In this document: positions 32,835 through 41,400 of the stretch, piece by piece | Position numbering within the stretch: the first letter of the stretch is position 1 | Layout: the number at the start of each line of letters is the position of its first letter | Source of the DNA: Pseudonocardia autotrophica | GTDB lineage: Bacteria > Actinomycetota > Actinomycetes > Mycobacteriales > Pseudonocardiaceae | Assembly: GCF_003945385.1 (NCBI RefSeq) | Contig: NZ_AP018920.1 | Span: 2,852,001 to 2,916,000 of the forward strand | Reading direction: 5' to 3' | Length of the DNA: 64,000 nucleotides | Made by a program: the position numbers and the translations under genes | Notes under the pieces: model-generated | Database searches by the model: none | Told to the model about the DNA's origin: nothing | The model's input: only the letters and a program-made list of their open reading frames with translations

Positions 32835-33154
32835 CAGGCGTTCCCTGCGTCGATCGCGGCCTGGTCCCGCTCGGTCGGCTCCGAGCTCCACGTGTCGGGG
32901 AAGCAGTCCGGTGCGGTGTCGTCTGTGTGGTCGGTGATGTGCGGCCAGGCCGGATCGTGGGCGGGGTCGGTGTACACGTAGTCGTGGCCGTCGGGTAGTT
33001 CCGCGGATTCGGTGGCAGCGATCTGCATGTGGTCGGGGATGCCGTCCCCGTTGTCGTCGCGGTGTCGTGCCATCTGCGCCTCCTTGACCGGGTCGAACAG
33101 CCGCTCGGCGACGATCTGTTCGTAGATGAGCAGGTGCGGGTAGCGGCGCTTCAC
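32834..33154 (-). CDS. Small protein with an EF-hand-like loop
   Basis: A 106-residue protein. The DDNGDGIPD segment fits a DxNxDGxxD calcium loop. The rest is acidic and unstructured-looking, ending TERDQAAIDAGNA. No named family is recognised. It overlaps the upstream gene by 4 bp and the endolysin by 1 bp. Confidence 0.55.
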   Translation of the reverse strand: MKRRYPHLLIYEQIVAERLFDPVKEAQMARHRDDNGDGIPDHMQIAATESAELPDGHDYVYTDPAHDPAWPHITDHTDDTAPDCFPDTWSSEPTERDQAAIDAGNA

Positions 33155-34041
33155 GACATGTCCCCGTCACCCGGGCCAGGCAGCAGTGGCCCGCCACAGA
33201 AGTCGTCGGGGACGACGATCGGGCGGACCGTGTTGTCGGTGAGCTCGAACCGGATCTGGCAGGTGCCGTCATCAGCGCGTGACGGGTCTCCGATGGTGCG
33301 GACCCCAACGCCGGGGTCGCCGACCCTGCCGGCGGGTGGCGGGTTCGCCTGCAGGTAGGCGGCGACCGCGGTCGAGATTTCCTCGCTGGTCGGTGGGCGG
33401 CCTGCGTCGCCGCGGGCACCGTCCTGCCCGTCACGTCCGGGGGCGGGTGGGTTCGCCGTGTAGTAGAGGCGGACCGCCGCTTCGATTTCCGTGCTGGTGG
33501 GTGGCCTACCGGGTGCGGGTGGGTTCGCGGCGAGGAAGGTGGTGACGGCGGCGGCGACCTCTTGGGTGGTGGGTGCCCGTCCGGCGGGTGGCGGGTTCAC
33601 GGTGAGGTAGTCGCGGACTGCGGCGGTGAGCGCGGCGGTGTCGGGTAGTGGTGTGGGGGTGCGGGTTTTCGCTGCTTCGGCGGCGGGGCAGACGGGCCCG
33701 GTGAGCCTGCCTGCCTGGCATTCCGCGGTGATTTGGTCGGCGAGTGTGAGTTTCTCGGCGACTGCTTCGTCGCGTTGCTGTTCGACGGCTTGCTTTTCGG
33801 CGACGGCGGTTTGCTTGTCGGCGCCGGAGGTGAGCGCGTTGATGGTGACGAGCATGGCGAGGACTCCGGCGAGTACCCCGACGATGATCACGTTACGGGT
33901 TTTCACCCGGTCTTTGACCTTCTTGTACGCCGGGCCCTTGCCGGGGTTCACGGCCGCCAACGTTGCGGTGTCCGTGACGTCCGTAGGTGGGATGAGTCGG
34001 CGGCGGTGGGAGCCGCGTCGACGCAGGATCATGTGCGGCAC
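33151..34041 (-). CDS. Membrane-anchored protein with four NPP repeats
   Basis: A 296-residue protein. A basic N-terminus precedes one membrane segment (VIIVGVLAGVLAMLVTINAL), then a coiled coil (AVAEKQAVEQQRDEAVAEKL). After it come four related units ending in YLTVNPPPAGR, FLAANPPAPGR, YYTANPPAPGR and YLQANPPPAGR, with a short collagen-like GRDGQDGARGDAG insert. The repeats look like a spacer that carries a C-terminal domain (residues about 245-296, two cysteines) away from the membrane. Not a recognised family. Confidence 0.65.
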   Translation of the reverse strand: MPHMILRRRGSHRRRLIPPTDVTDTATLAAVNPGKGPAYKKVKDRVKTRNVIIVGVLAGVLAMLVTINALTSGADKQTAVAEKQAVEQQRDEAVAEKLTLADQITAECQAGRLTGPVCPAAEAAKTRTPTPLPDTAALTAAVRDYLTVNPPPAGRAPTTQEVAAAVTTFLAANPPAPGRPPTSTEIEAAVRLYYTANPPAPGRDGQDGARGDAGRPPTSEEISTAVAAYLQANPPPAGRVGDPGVGVRTIGDPSRADDGTCQIRFELTDNTVRPIVVPDDFCGGPLLPGPGDGDMS

Positions 34042-34342
34042 CTACCTGCCAGATCGCGAGCTGTGCTTCGGCGGTGGCGGCACGGTTTTCCGCCTCATGT
34101 CGGAGTGCCCGTTCAGCATCAAGCGCTTGTTGGGCTGTGATGACACGCTGTTCGGCGCGGTCCGCGCGTTCGACCACGGCGGCTATGTCTTTCGCGTGCT
34201 GTACGTTTTCGGCTTCGATCGCTTTCGCGTGGGCGGTGTTCTCGGCGAACAGCATGCGGATGAGAACAACAACGAACACGATGAGTAGCCCACCGGCTCC
34301 TGCGGACAGGAGTTGCGGGGACAGGGTGAGGAGCTCGACCAC
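33893..34342 (-). CDS. Membrane/coiled-coil protein (spanin-like layout)
   Basis: About 149 residues from GTG 34342 (GGAGGGGG five bases before). One N-terminal membrane helix (AGGLLIVFVVVLIRMLF) is followed by a long heptad-rich helix (ENTAHAKAIEAENVQHAKDI ... AEAQLAIWQ). The last 50 codons overlap the next gene in another frame. The form recalls Rz-type proteins, but spanins serve hosts with outer membranes, so this role is doubtful here unless the host has a mycolate layer. Confidence 0.55.
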   Translation of the reverse strand: MVELLTLSPQLLSAGAGGLLIVFVVVLIRMLFAENTAHAKAIEAENVQHAKDIAAVVERADRAEQRVITAQQALDAERALRHEAENRAATAEAQLAIWQVGAAHDPASTRLPPPPTHPTYGRHGHRNVGGREPRQGPGVQEGQRPGENP

Positions 34343-34386
34343 ACGGGCCCCCTCCAATGTCGTGCGGCCATGCTTGAAGAGGGGGG

Positions 34387-35385
34387 TTAGGGGGTGCGGC
34401 CGAAGGTGATCCCGCTGTACACGTCCCGGATCGTTACGACGGTTCCGGGCTGCGACGCTTCGATGATTTTGTTGCCGCCGAGGTAGATACCGGTGTGGGT
34501 GGCGGTACCACCGTTCGGGGACCAGAAGAACAGGTCACCAGGCTGGGCGTCGGACTGCCGGATGGGGGTGACCCATGTCTGTAGGGCTCGTGCGGTGCGG
34601 GGCGGGTCGATCCCGGCAGCCTTCAAGGCGACGTTGACGAGACCGGAGCAGTCCACCCCGCTCGCTGTGGTGCCACCCCACACGTAGGGGACACCGAGGA
34701 GCTGCTGTGCAGCGTCGGTGACAGCGTTCCCGGCCGTGGTGCTCGACCCGCCCCCGCCGCTGGTCACCGGTGCTGCGGCAGGCTTCCCAGACGGCTTTCC
34801 GGGGGTGATGCTCGACGGCGCCGGGTCAGGCTTCGCATGCTTCGGCTTCGACGGCTTAGCAGGCTTGTCTGGGACCGCGAGTTCGGCGATCTGCTCCGGC
34901 TCAGCCCGAGGTGCAGGCGGGACGGGGGTGACCGGCTGAGGGCGCGGCGCGACCTCCTCATGCCTCTGCTCCGGCTCGGCGACTACAGCCTGCGGAACCT
35001 CCGACGAGATCCGGTCACCCCAACAGCCCTTCGACGCGTTCCAGTCCGCCAGGCTGCCGCGGTTGGTGGCGATGCGCTGCGCCACGACCAGCTGCTCCGC
35101 CTTACTCGCGAGGAGCGCACGGGGAGCGAACTCCAGGCCGCCGTTCGCCCTCCACGTCCCGTCGATGATCTGCCAGTAGCCGGACGCGGAGGAGCCGCTG
35201 CTGTTCTCGACGTTCCGGTTGTCGGACTCGCATTCGGCGATGACATCCCACGCGGACTGCTGCGCATAGGCCTGCTCGGGGGTGGCGCTGCCGGCGCCGA
35301 GAGCGAACGCGCCGGTGGTGCCGAGGACCGTGAGGTTCCGGGCGGTGTGGGTGGGTTTGCGGTGACGTCCACGGTAGCGCGCCAT
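34387..35385 (-). CDS. Secreted Rpf-like / NlpC-P60 peptidoglycan hydrolase
   Basis: A 332-residue two-domain wall hydrolase. The signal-peptide-like start (NLTVLGTTGAFALGAGSA) leads to a resuscitation-factor/lysozyme-like domain (WDVIAECESDNRNVENSSGS; SGYWQIIDGTWRANGG), then a long Pro/Lys linker. The C-terminal NlpC/P60 domain shows VPYVWGGTTASGVDCSGLVN with the catalytic Cys and ATHTGIYLGG with the His. It could cut both glycan and peptide bonds. The ATG at 35385 follows GAGGAG. Export by its own signal makes it independent of the holin. Confidence 0.88.
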   Translation of the reverse strand: MARYRGRHRKPTHTARNLTVLGTTGAFALGAGSATPEQAYAQQSAWDVIAECESDNRNVENSSGSSASGYWQIIDGTWRANGGLEFAPRALLASKAEQLVVAQRIATNRGSLADWNASKGCWGDRISSEVPQAVVAEPEQRHEEVAPRPQPVTPVPPAPRAEPEQIAELAVPDKPAKPSKPKHAKPDPAPSSITPGKPSGKPAAAPVTSGGGGSSTTAGNAVTDAAQQLLGVPYVWGGTTASGVDCSGLVNVALKAAGIDPPRTARALQTWVTPIRQSDAQPGDLFFWSPNGGTATHTGIYLGGNKIIEASQPGTVVTIRDVYSGITFGRTP

Positions 35386-35426
35386 GAACCACTCCTCGGG
35401 AGCGCAGTGCTGGGCTGGCCGGGTGG

Positions 35427-36416
35427 TCAGCTCAGGGCGTAGGTGGCGACCCAGTCGACCTCGTAGGTGGCGGGGTTCAGACCGTTCGGCACGTCGGCGT
35501 CCAACTGGATCGTCAGATGACCTGATGGCATGCCGGTGATGTTGTGGCGGTCGAAGTGGAACCACTCGACACCGTTCGCGTACCCCTTGAGGTGCTCGGG
35601 GGTCCATTCGAACGCGATGTTCTGCCACTGGCTGGTGTCGACGCCGTCGAGGCGTGCTTCTTCCTGCCGGTACGGCTGGTGGCCGGGCAGATGAAGGAAA
35701 GCTTGCAGGTGGTTCACACCGGGGGCCGGGTTCTCGAAGAAGTCGTACTCACCGTGGTCGGGCCAGAGGTTCGACGTCGGCCACACGATCAAGAGTGGTC
35801 GAAGAGGGGTGCCGCCGATGTCCTCCTGCGAGGAACGGACCCGTGCTTCCCAACGTCCGTACTGCTGGTCGAACGTCGACGCGAGCCCAGCGGAGTCACC
35901 GTTCGCGAGACCGGTCAGGATCAGCTTCCCATCCTGGACGGTGACCCGCTCCGGGGTGCGGCGCCCGTTCCCGTCGTGCCCGGCCGAGTCGTACACGGAC
36001 CACTTCGCCGTGTCCAAGCTGGTGCCGTTGAAGTCGTCGGACGCTTCGGGGATCGGTGCACCCCACCCGTGGAGCTGCGCGGCGGTGGTTCCTGCACCCT
36101 GCGACGGTGTTCCCGACACGGGAGGCGGCGACTCAGGCGGCGCTGTGGTGCCCGGAGACGACACGGGCGGCTTGCCTGGTGCAGGCTTGCTCGGCTTCAC
36201 CGGGGCGTTCGACGGTGCAGGCTTGACCGGCCCAACCGTGCGGCACTCCACCACTGGCGCCGGTCCAACCGGCGGGGTCGGCTTCCCTGCAGGCGCGACG
36301 GCGGTGGCGGTTGCGGTGGACGCGGCGAGGATGACAGCTGCGACCGCGGCGCCGCCGAGGACCGCGCGAGGGGAACGCGGCTGGCTGGTGGGGCGTGCAT
36401 GTCTGGCCATGATCAT
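35427..36416 (-). CDS. Secreted GH16-family glycoside hydrolase
   Basis: A 329-residue protein. The signal peptide (AVLGGAAVAAVILAASTATA) is followed by a Pro-rich linker to about residue 115, then a GH16 jelly-roll domain (DDFNGTSLDTAKWSVYDS). The catalytic ExDxxE motif is seen as HGEYDFFENP with Glu223, Asp225 and Glu228. GH16 enzymes cleave beta-1,3/1,4-glucans or galactans, so the target may be a host capsule or wall polysaccharide. It is coupled by ATGA to the sortase gene. Confidence 0.85.
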   Translation of the reverse strand: MIMARHARPTSQPRSPRAVLGGAAVAAVILAASTATATAVAPAGKPTPPVGPAPVVECRTVGPVKPAPSNAPVKPSKPAPGKPPVSSPGTTAPPESPPPVSGTPSQGAGTTAAQLHGWGAPIPEASDDFNGTSLDTAKWSVYDSAGHDGNGRRTPERVTVQDGKLILTGLANGDSAGLASTFDQQYGRWEARVRSSQEDIGGTPLRPLLIVWPTSNLWPDHGEYDFFENPAPGVNHLQAFLHLPGHQPYRQEEARLDGVDTSQWQNIAFEWTPEHLKGYANGVEWFHFDRHNITGMPSGHLTIQLDADVPNGLNPATYEVDWVATYALS

Positions 36417-36976
36417 GCCTCCGTCGCGTACACGATGACCTGCGCTTCGTAGGACTCTGCGACCGGATCCCACGTCCCACCGCAGGTGACCAGCCGCAGC
36501 GTGTCGCGGTCGGTGTCGCCGTACACGTCGCGGGTGGGGAAGTCGGTTTTGTCGATGGTCTGCACCCTGTCCACCTGGTAGGTGGTGGTCCCGGTGGAGG
36601 TGGGGACCTGGATGTCGTCGCCGGGTGCGAGTTCGTGCAGTCGTGCGAACACCCCGTCGAGGCCACCACCGTTCACATGCCCCAACAGCACGGTCGGCCC
36701 GGCCTCGCCGACACCGGGTCCGGGGGTGTACCAGCCCAGCAGCTCCGGGGAATCGACGGGTGGAACCTCCACGGCGCCGTTGTCGTCGACAGCAAGCCCC
36801 ATCACCTCATCCACCGACACGTCGATGGTGGGGATGTGCAACCCGACCGGTGCTGGGTTGACGGGTGCCGCCTGCGGTTCCGGCCAGCCGCTGCCGCTCG
36901 TGCACGCCGCCGTCATCACGGCGAGGCAGGCGACCAGGATGACGGTGAGGCGCAGCCCAGCCCGCGCCACGATCAC
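36413..36976 (-). CDS. Class F sortase-like lipoprotein
   Basis: A 187-residue protein with a lipobox ending at Cys25 (AVMTAAC) and a sortase beta-barrel: IPTIDVSVDEVMGLAVDDNG, TPGPGVGEAGPTVLLGHVNG with His100, and DTLRLVTCGGTWD with Cys165. Most class F sortases have YRDN soon after the Cys, supplying the Arg; here the text is YEAQ, so the third catalytic residue seems missing. The reaction expected of an active enzyme is transpeptidation of surface proteins to the wall. It overlaps both neighbours by 4 bp. Confidence 0.85.
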   Translation of the reverse strand: MIVARAGLRLTVILVACLAVMTAACTSGSGWPEPQAAPVNPAPVGLHIPTIDVSVDEVMGLAVDDNGAVEVPPVDSPELLGWYTPGPGVGEAGPTVLLGHVNGGGLDGVFARLHELAPGDDIQVPTSTGTTTYQVDRVQTIDKTDFPTRDVYGDTDRDTLRLVTCGGTWDPVAESYEAQVIVYATEA

Positions 36977-37626
36977 ATCTGCCCGGTCTCAGCGGCCCCC
37001 GAGGGGACGATGCTGGTCTGGCTGTAGTCGCCGGCTGTCTCGCCGTTCAGGACCGGGTTGTACAGCTTCCCGCCGTCGACGTCTTCGCAGCCGATACCGT
37101 TGCTGTTGGCGTCGAGGCCGTCGTGGAAACCACGATCGGTGACGTAGACGGGTGCGGCTCCGGCGGCGCGGGCGGCGTCACAGTTGGCCCACTGGAACGG
37201 CGCATCGTCGTTGGGGGTGGACGGCTGCGGGGAGAGTGACGCACCGGTGGTGGGCTCCGGGTCGACGGGGCTGGTCGGCTCCGGGATGGCTGTCGGGTCA
37301 GGCTCGACCGGATCAGGCTCCGGGTCCGAGGTAGGGGTTGGATCGACCGTCGGCTCCGGCTCCGGGTCAGCAGCGCAGCCGAGAACATCCAGGACCACAC
37401 CGATGCTGGTGCCCGCGCTGATACCGGGGGGAGTGGGAACGGCGAGCGCGACCCGCGTCTGCAGCTCGACAGTGAGATCGTCGACGATGGTGACGTCGGC
37501 GGCGGCGAGGTCCGCGCACAGCTCAACGTCGGTGTCCTGTGCCCACGCGGCCGGCGCGAACAACAGAGCCGCGGCGACGGGGGCGGCGACGAGGGTGGCG
37601 GTGCGGCGTCTGAGCGTGATGGTCAA
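36973..37626 (-). CDS. Secreted protein with excalibur calcium-binding domain
   Basis: A 217-residue protein. Signal peptide (LVAAPVAAALLFAPAAWAQD), an N-terminal region with two cysteines, a Pro/Glu/Asp-rich linker, and an excalibur domain: WANCDAARAAGAAPVYVTDR then DANSNGIGCED. No LPxTG signal is seen, so it is not an obvious substrate of the adjacent sortase. It is the first gene of a secretory block that starts after the hairpin at 37655. Confidence 0.8.
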   Translation of the reverse strand: MTITLRRRTATLVAAPVAAALLFAPAAWAQDTDVELCADLAAADVTIVDDLTVELQTRVALAVPTPPGISAGTSIGVVLDVLGCAADPEPEPTVDPTPTSDPEPDPVEPDPTAIPEPTSPVDPEPTTGASLSPQPSTPNDDAPFQWANCDAARAAGAAPVYVTDRGFHDGLDANSNGIGCEDVDGGKLYNPVLNGETAGDYSQTSIVPSGAAETGQM

Positions 37627-37654
37627 GGCGGATGCCCTTTCTGGACATGACGAC

Positions 37655-37681
37655 GCCCCGCACCCATGACGGGTGCGGGGC
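37655..37681 (-). terminator. Hairpin between tail genes and envelope genes
   Basis: Perfect 11-bp stem GCCCCGCACCC / GGGTGCGGGGC with an ATGAC loop, in the 66-bp gap after the small gene at 37693. It may attenuate the late transcript, allowing separate control of the excalibur-sortase-GH16-lysis block. Confidence 0.65.
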
Positions 37682-37692
37682 CGGGAGTGTGG

Positions 37693-37845
37693 CTAGTCGG
37701 TGGCCTGGTTCGCGTTTCGTGCGGCGGCGAGTTCGTTGCGGAGCTGCTTCACCTTGATCGCGGCCTGCACGGCCTGCTCGAGCAGTTCCCGGCCGTGCGC
37801 GGTGAGGTGCTCGGAGATTTCCTCGATGGTCAGGGAGTCGTTCAC
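37693..37845 (-). CDS. 50-residue helical phage protein
   Basis: Starts VNDSLTIEEISEHLTAHGRE and continues as one amphipathic helix ending AAARNANQATD. GTG 37845 is eight bases after AGGAG. It is a short coiled-coil protein of the kind often found after tail-fibre genes; no function is known. Confidence 0.6.
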   Translation of the reverse strand: MNDSLTIEEISEHLTAHGRELLEQAVQAAIKVKQLRNELAAARNANQATD

Positions 37846-37847
37846 TG

Positions 37848-38414
37848 TTAGGTCTCCTCGTAGGGCGGCAGGTAGGTGTAGAGCCCGTCGGCATGCAGCG
37901 TGATCGGGCTGCTCCCGGAGGGAACGACAGTGGCGGTGACCGTGAGCCGGATCGTGCACCCGGTGTCGGTGACCGACCCATCGACCAGTGCGGCGGACAC
38001 GGAGCCCTGCCAGGCGATGCTCAGGTCCATGCGCGACAAGGCCGCTTCGACCGGGGCGAGCGGTGTCGTGGTCCAGGTGACCGGGTAGTTGTAGGTACCG
38101 GCGGACAGGATCCCACTGGTGATCATGTGCCGGGCGCGGACGGAACGCAGCTGGATCGCGCGAGTGCGGCGGATCGCCTCATACAGCAGCGCGACCTGCG
38201 TAGCCAGGTCGACACCGCCGGTCGGATCGAGCACTTCGGCGGGCAGATCGGTGGTGTCGACCTCGAGGATCTCCCGCGGCGGGATAATCACCGGCTCCGG
38301 CTCGTCGTCGTCCCCGGTCGGCTCCGGGGTGTAGGTGTAGCCGGGGATGACCCGCTTGCGGACGACGGCGTCGAGGACGGCGCGGAGCGCGTCGAACGGG
38401 ACGGGGGCGGTCAT
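37848..38414 (-). CDS. Tail-region hypothetical protein
   Basis: A 188-residue protein (MTAPVPFDALRAVLDAVVRK). It has an acidic linker (PTGDDDEPEPVIIP) and a C-terminal beta-rich part (DTGCTIRLTVTATVVPSGSS). No named family is recognised. It overlaps the large tail gene by 4 bp, so it is probably a minor tail or baseplate component. Confidence 0.55.
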   Translation of the reverse strand: MTAPVPFDALRAVLDAVVRKRVIPGYTYTPEPTGDDDEPEPVIIPPREILEVDTTDLPAEVLDPTGGVDLATQVALLYEAIRRTRAIQLRSVRARHMITSGILSAGTYNYPVTWTTTPLAPVEAALSRMDLSIAWQGSVSAALVDGSVTDTGCTIRLTVTATVVPSGSSPITLHADGLYTYLPPYEET

Positions 38415-41400
38415 GCCGCCACCAGCTTCGGCCTGCCTGCGACGTGGGCGCGAAGTTCAGCCAGTTCACGGCGAAGGTTGTCGATCTCCACGATATGACG
38501 TCTCGTGCCGCCCCACAGAACCGCCAGGGCCCCGTAGATGTCAATGCCCCACGAGTCCTGGTCCTCGTTGTAGACGAGGACCTCGTCAGGCATTTCGTCG
38601 ACCATCAAACCGAGCTGGTCAGGGTTGGCCCGACCAGGAACGAGGGTCCCCCGCTTCTTGTAGCGGTACCAGTCAGCGGCGCTGATGACCCCGATCGGGT
38701 CGAACGGTTCAGCTTCGATGTCAGTCTTCGCTCTCCGCTCGGAGTTCGTGACGAACGTGTTGGCACCGATGTTGATCCAAGTGGTGTCGTTGATCACCGA
38801 CAGCGCACCTGTGTCGTACTGGATGTAGGAGAAGCGGTTGACGCATCCGGCCTTGACGTTGCCGTCCCTGTTCGATCCCGACCCGAAGATCGAGAACACG
38901 GCACGCTGGATGAACACGTTCGCGTTGTCGGTGGCGCCGAGCCGGATGATCCCAGAGTCGCCCTGGCTGCTGTATGGGGCGCAGGTGACGTGCACTCGGG
39001 GGCCGCCGATACCTGCCTGATGGATCTCTGTGATGACTGTCGAGGACACAGTGCCTTGCTCGATCTCGTTGGAGAACGCGAGCCGCGCATAGTTCGGGAA
39101 CACGGCGACTTCACCCGACTGCTGGTCACCGCGGGGTGAGAACGCTTTCATGACTAGGCCGGCCTGGTTCGGGTGCACGGGCGAGACCGATGTGAGGGTC
39201 TTGATGCGCCCGTACTGGTTCGTGGACGCCGGGTAGAAGCGGATCTCGTCGGGCTGTGTGCCGTTGGGGTTGAACACCAGCCGCAGCCCTGTCGTGAGGC
39301 TGGTCCGGTACTCGCCGGAGATCATCGCGGAGCCGTTCGCCGACGACATCTGGACGGTCATTGCCCCGGCCGAGTTGTAGAGCCGGAACCCTGCGGAGTC
39401 CATCTCGGAGCGGGCCCCGGTGGTGCCGGTGGCGATCTTCCCGGTGCCGATGATCATGGAGGCTTCGAGAATGCCAGCGGTCAGCTTCCCCACCGACAAG
39501 TTCTGGATCTTCGCGTCGGTCACCGCGAGGTTCGCGATCTTCGCTGTCACCACTGCGGCGTCAGCCAGCTTCACCGACCCGACCGCACCGTCGAAGATGT
39601 CCGGGGACAACACCTGCCCCGGCACCGCCGACCCCTGCCCCGACGGATCCGACGCGTTGTCCAGCCGGTCCACCGCCACCAGACGACAGAAGTACGTCGT
39701 CTCATAGTTCAGGGACGTACCGTCCGGCAACTGCGAATAGGTGTAGGTGCCCTTGCCGAAGATGTGATCGGCCAGCGTCGACTCATCCGGCGTGAACATG
39801 CTCGACGTGCTGATATGCAGCTCGACCCACTTGAAATCCGGGTACGCCTGCAACATGTCCGCGCCATCTTCGGTGAGACCATCCCACCTGAAATCGATCA
39901 ACCCCAGGCTGCCGCCACCCACCGGCGCAGACGGCACACCCGGCGGGTCCGTGTCCGACTCCGTCGTATGCACCGTCGAACCGGTCGCCCACTCCGACGA
40001 CCGACCGGACCGGTTGTAGGCGCGCACCCGATACCGGATCGGCAGATTCACCGCCGTCGTCCACTGCGCCGACGTGGCCTGCGCACCCACATCAGCGGCG
40101 AACCGCCACGCCTCCCAGTTCGCCTCCTCCGTCCACTCCACCCGGAACCCCTGCAGGTCCGTGAGCGCCGTCCCGTTCGTGTTGATCGTCGGAGCGAGCC
40201 ACCCCAGATTGACGACCGCATACGCGTCGATACCGGTGTTGAAGGCCCCCGACGAGATGACCAGCCCGGTCGGGGGCATCGGGAACCCCGTGTGCGACTC
40301 ACCAGGCTCCGACGTGCCCGTGACAACCTCACCGGAGGAGATCGCGTCCAACTGCTGGCGCTGGCGCACTACCTCGTCGACGAACGCGTCGTTCAACGTG
40401 ACGGTGGCGGTCATCTGCCGTTCGGCGTTGACCGTCAGTGACCACTCCACGACCCGGTAGCGTTCCAGGTCGGTTGCGGTCTGCGAGTACACCCAGTCGC
40501 CGATATCGAACGCCACCACCGGGCGCGGCTCGCCAGGCACCAGGGCGAGACCGTGGGTGACTTCGAGAGTCCCGTCCTTCTCGCTGCCGAGCCGGCGCTG
40601 CGCGTACGCCAACACGGCGTCCTCGGTGGTGAGGTTCTGCGACGACGTCCACCCCTCGATCCGGCGACCGCGCCGGGACTGCGCATCCAAGCTGTTGGTG
40701 TCCGCGTACACGCCCTCCGCGCCGACAGCGCCCATCGCCGTCGACGACGACCGGATCGACCACTTCCGGGGGGCCTCAGCGATGTTGCGGGATGCGCGCA
40801 GCACCACCGGCCGTAGCCCGACGGTGCGGTCCACGCCGCGGCCTTCGGCCCGATACAGGTTCAGGCACTGCTGCGTCCCGGTCCAGGTGACAGACCACTC
40901 CACCCGGCCCAACGAGGCGAGCATGTTCAGGACGGACTCGTAGGTGGCGCCCGGCGACACCCGCGCCGACACCTGCTGCGTCCACGCCACCCCGCTGGAG
41001 TCGTGGGTGCCGGTGAAGCTCGTCGTGATATCGGTGAGCGCGCCCCGCGACCTGGCCTGCGCCAGCAACAGATGCATCGCGTCACCGGGGGACGCGGCGG
41101 CCAGGACGAGTTCCCGCTTCGGGTCAGCCAGGACGGGGATGTCGGCGGCGTTCGCCTTGACCGCGTCCAGCACCTTCTGCGGCACCGACAGGGTCGGGCC
41201 GTCCTCGCCGCCCTCGGTGGGAACGAACCCGAGCGGCCCCACCAGTCGCGTCCACTGCGGGCCGGTGACGTCAGTCTGCTTGACAGACACGTTGTCGCCG
41301 AGGCTGATCTCACCGACCAACGGCTGCGGCCACACCCGCGCCTCAGCCATACGCAGCTCAGCGAAACCGCCGGCGAACTGCCACAGCTCATCCTCTTCGG

